Shown: in pieces, positions 6,272 to 8,282 of the stretch
How the letters are laid out: each line of letters starts with the position of its first letter
How positions within the stretch are numbered: position 1 is the stretch's first letter
Source of the DNA: JAIEPT01 sp038217425
GTDB taxonomy: Bacteria; Planctomycetota; Planctomycetia; Gemmatales; Gemmataceae
Reading direction: 5' to 3'
DNA: 8,282 nt
Assembly: GCA_038217425.1 (NCBI GenBank)
Contig: JBBQPM010000253.1
Span: 1-8,282, forward strand
Notes under the pieces: generated by a model
What the model was told of the DNA's origin: nothing
The model's database searches: none
The model's input: the letters and a program-made list of their open reading frames with translations, nothing else
Translations under genes and position numbers: made by a program

Positions 6272-6311
6272 GGAAGCGCCCCCCTTCCACTGTCCTCTCG
6301 GGAAATCCGCC

Positions 6312-7577
6312 ATGGCTCATCCACGCATGCTCAAGGTCCGGCAAAAATTTCCCCGGCCCAAGATCGACAACATCCCCGTCGCCGTCCGCGCCGCGCTCGC
6401 GCCGCTCAACCTGGCGACGCGCATCAAGCCGGGGCAAACCGTCGCCCTCACCGCGGGGAGCCGGGGCATCGCCAATATCCCCGTTGTCCTCAAGAGCGTC
6501 GTGCAGCACCTCCGCGATCTCGGCGCCCAGCCGTTCCTCGTCCCCGCGATGGGCAGCCACGGCGGCGGCACCGCCGACGGGCAACGCACCGTCCTCGAAA
6601 GTTACGGCATCACCGAGGCCTTCGTTGGCGCCCCGATCCGCGCGTCGATGGAAGTCGTCGAACTCGGCAAGACCCCCGAAGGTTGGCCCTGCTATCTCGA
6701 CAAGATCGCCAGCACCGCCGACCACATCGGCGTCGTCGCCCGCATCAAGCCGCACACCAGCTACGACGGCCCCGTCGAATCGGGCTGGATGAAAATGATG
6801 ATGATCGGCCTGGGCAAACACGTCGGCGCCGCCTGGTATCACCGCGTGTTACTCGAACAGCCGTACGATCCCGTCGTCCGCGCCGTCGGCCGGCTGATGC
6901 GGCAAAAGGCCCCGATCGCGTTCGGACTCGCCGTCGTCGAGAACGGCTACGACGAGACCGCGCTGGTCGAGGCGGCGCTCCCCGACGACTTCGAGCCGGT
7001 CGAAGAACGCCTGCTCGTCAGCGGTAAGAAGTGGCTCGCCCGCTTGCCGTTCCACGAAGCCGATCTGCTCATCATCGACGAGATCGGCAAGGAAATCAGC
7101 GGCTCCGGCATGGACACCAACGTCGTGGGCCGCAAGCGGGCGCTCAAGACCGCGGTCATCGCCAATCAGCCGATGATGCGTTTCATCTTCATCCGCGGCC
7201 TCTCGGCCCACACGCACGGCAACGCCGCCGGCATCGGCTTCGCCGACTTCACCACCGCCCGGCTTGTAAAATCGATGAACTACCAGGCGACCGTCATCAA
7301 CTGCTGCACGTCGGGCTATCCCGAAGGGGCGAATCTCCCCGTCCATTTCGAATCCGACAAGGAAGTGATCGACAACGCGCTGCGCATCATCGGCACCCGG
7401 CCGGAAGAGTCGGCCCGGGTCATGCGGATTCGCAACACGCTGATGCTCGAGGAAGTCGAGGTTTCGGAGCCGTGCCTGAAGGAACTGAAGGCGATGACCG
7501 ACTTTGAAGTGTTAGGCGACGCCGACTGGACCTTCGACGCCGCGGGGAATTTGCCTGCGCTCGCGGGGGGCCATTAG
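6312..7577 (+). CDS. LarA-like (lactate racemase N-terminal domain, DUF2088) protein
   Basis: This 421-residue protein resembles the nickel-pincer racemase family typified by LarA. The features are a GSRGIANIP segment (49-57), AMGSHGGG (79-86) matching the LarA GTHR region with His83, KPHTSYDG (146-153) matching the PH motif with His148, and IGLGKHVGAAWYH (165-177), which carries Lys169, the candidate for linking the cofactor, and His177 as possible metal ligand. The C-terminal half (about 200-400) also has EIGKEISGSGMD and CCTSGYPEGA. The retained residues suggest a cofactor-dependent 2-hydroxyacid racemase or epimerase, but the substrate is unknown and no larB, larC or larE cofactor genes are nearby. 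The start at 6312 is chosen because a weak GGGA precedes it; ATGs at 6261, 6270 and 6327 are alternatives. Codon use matches the neighbours. Confidence 0.85.
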   Translation: MAHPRMLKVRQKFPRPKIDNIPVAVRAALAPLNLATRIKPGQTVALTAGSRGIANIPVVLKSVVQHLRDLGAQPFLVPAMGSHGGGTADGQRTVLESYGITEAFVGAPIRASMEVVELGKTPEGWPCYLDKIASTADHIGVVARIKPHTSYDGPVESGWMKMMMIGLGKHVGAAWYHRVLLEQPYDPVVRAVGRLMRQKAPIAFGLAVVENGYDETALVEAALPDDFEPVEERLLVSGKKWLARLPFHEADLLIIDEIGKEISGSGMDTNVVGRKRALKTAVIANQPMMRFIFIRGLSAHTHGNAAGIGFADFTTARLVKSMNYQATVINCCTSGYPEGANLPVHFESDKEVIDNALRIIGTRPEESARVMRIRNTLMLEEVEVSEPCLKELKAMTDFEVLGDADWTFDAAGNLPALAGGH

Positions 7578-7578
7578 G

Positions 7579-7703
7579 GCGAAAGCCCCGGGATGGCTAT
7601 CCCTGGGGAAGCGCCAAGAAAGCGGAATTTTCGACCGCGCGATTCGGAACAGGAATGACGATTTCGGGCGCTTCCCCAGGGATAGCCATCCCTGGGCTTT
7701 CGC
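7579..7703. repeat. Near-perfect 37-bp inverted repeat, probable bidirectional terminator or mobile palindrome
   Basis: The arms at 7579-7615 and 7667-7703 are reverse complements over 37 bases with one mismatch, around a 51-base spacer. Each arm contains its own near-palindrome, AGGGATGGCTATCCCT. The element starts two bases after the LarA-like stop and ends nine bases before the end of the convergent lipoprotein gene, so it fills the whole gap. A transcript from either side would form a very stable hairpin. No T-tract is present, so termination is an inference. Its outer ends (CGAAAGCCC and GGGCTTTCG) resemble those of the hairpin at 177-263. Confidence 0.9.
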
Positions 7704-7712
7704 GCGACGCTT

Positions 7713-8234
7713 TCACGGGACGTACTGAAACGAGTTGAGAAACTCATTCGCTTCGCTGGAGTTGATGAACTTCTCGTCGCCGAAGACGCGCATGTTGAAG
7801 AGGCGATTCTTAACCAGATAACTGCGTCCGCGGATGTGATGGTTCTTGGAGTTCGTGAACGTGTAGTCCAGCCCCGGATGCAGCTCGTTGAGCTTGATCG
7901 CGGTCGAGGAAGTCAGTTTCCCCTGCGCGTCGCGGACGGTGACGTCGCGCGAGTTCTCCAGGCGTTTCTGCTTCTGGGCGAACGATTCGTCCTCAAGAAT
8001 GTTCTTGTCGTCGTGATAATCGAGGAAATAGCCGCGATTCGCCGCGGCGTAGGCGTAGGTGATGAGAACCGAATCGGTGTTGAATTTCTTCGAATCGACC
8101 TTGTAATCCTTGGGCATCTTGACCTTGAACTGACCGTCTTTCGGGCTGATCTCTTGCAGCGCGTCGCCGCCGCAACCGACCAGACAGATCGGCAACAAAT
8201 ACACCGCCAGACGAAGGGTTGGGCAATCCATCAT
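7713..8234 (-). CDS. Small secreted lipoprotein of unknown function
   Basis: This 173-residue protein has a hydrophobic signal and a lipobox, LVGC, at Cys21, followed by GGD. It is probably exported and lipid-anchored. The mature part has a beta-rich look: DGQFKVKMPKDYK (33-45), a middle with many Lys, Asp and Asn, then YLVKNRLFNMRVFGDEKF and a closing SSEANEFLNSFQ. This order, with a 'F-x-V-x-M-P' start and a 'KF-x-S-x-E-x-x-x-FLxSF' end, recalls small PsbP/DcrB-like lipoproteins, but that is only a resemblance. Two ATGs are adjacent (8234 and 8231). GGAG (8240-8243 on this strand) is five bases from the first and eight from the second, so the second may be used. TAGAAT at 8271-8276 is a possible -10 box. 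No function is assigned. Confidence 0.85.
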   Translation of the reverse strand: MMDCPTLRLAVYLLPICLVGCGGDALQEISPKDGQFKVKMPKDYKVDSKKFNTDSVLITYAYAAANRGYFLDYHDDKNILEDESFAQKQKRLENSRDVTVRDAQGKLTSSTAIKLNELHPGLDYTFTNSKNHHIRGRSYLVKNRLFNMRVFGDEKFINSSEANEFLNSFQYVP

Positions 8235-8282
8235 CCGTTCTCCATGGACCAGTAGTTTTCCCAGTCCCTAATTCTACTCGGT

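Noticed and set aside
6108..6311. Upstream extension of the LarA-like protein into the preceding gene
   Set aside because: It overlaps the GGDEF-like C-terminus in another frame and encodes Arg/Ala-rich residues unlike the family.
3255..7653. Shared 13-mer GATTCGGAACAGG at 3255-3267 and 7641-7653
   Set aside because: About one such match is expected by chance in a window of this length on both strands; it is noted only because both copies are intergenic.

Overview
The window is GC-rich bacterial chromosome. It probably comes from a planctomycete, most likely a Pirellulales-like lineage. That is an inference from several things together: strong G/C third-position bias, few Shine-Dalgarno sites, Asn/Pro/Tyr-rich and lipoprotein genes, a zinc-ribbon/FHA protein, a lidless Hsp70, and gaps filled with palindromic dispersed repeats. 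No rRNA, tRNA, transposase, phage gene or CRISPR array was seen.

Layout from left to right: the 3' end of an Asn/Tyr-rich protein gene (1-171, +); a long imperfect hairpin (177-263); a lipoprotein alpha/beta hydrolase (294-1151, +); a zinc-ribbon/FHA protein (1144-1626, -) whose 3' end overlaps the hydrolase by 8 bp; a 9-nt-periodic inverted repeat (1671-1769) in the divergent gap; truA (1810-2571, +) with a coupled class I methyltransferase (2555-3253, +); a four-copy, 75-bp tandem palindromic repeat (3289-3575); an Hsp70-family protein without a lid (3574-5127, -); a divergent pseudo-receiver/degenerate-GGDEF protein (5305-6246, +); a LarA-like (lactate racemase domain) protein (6312-7577, +); a near-perfect 37-bp inverted repeat (7579-7703); and a small lipoprotein (7713-8234, -).

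The genes do not form one pathway. The only convincing operon is truA plus the methyltransferase, which overlap by 17 bp and share a strong internal AGGAGG. FHA/truA and Hsp70/pseudo-receiver are divergent pairs. The Hsp70 and pseudo-receiver proteins are both modified versions of familiar signalling or folding modules. The Hsp70 lacks its lid and has an altered linker; the other protein has lost both its phosphoacceptor and its GGDEF signature.

The most distinctive feature is the intergenic DNA. Four unrelated palindromic repeat types occupy four gaps, three of them directly after stop codons. No complete new system can be claimed. The best leads are the palindromic repeats, the lidless Hsp70 and the degenerate signalling protein.
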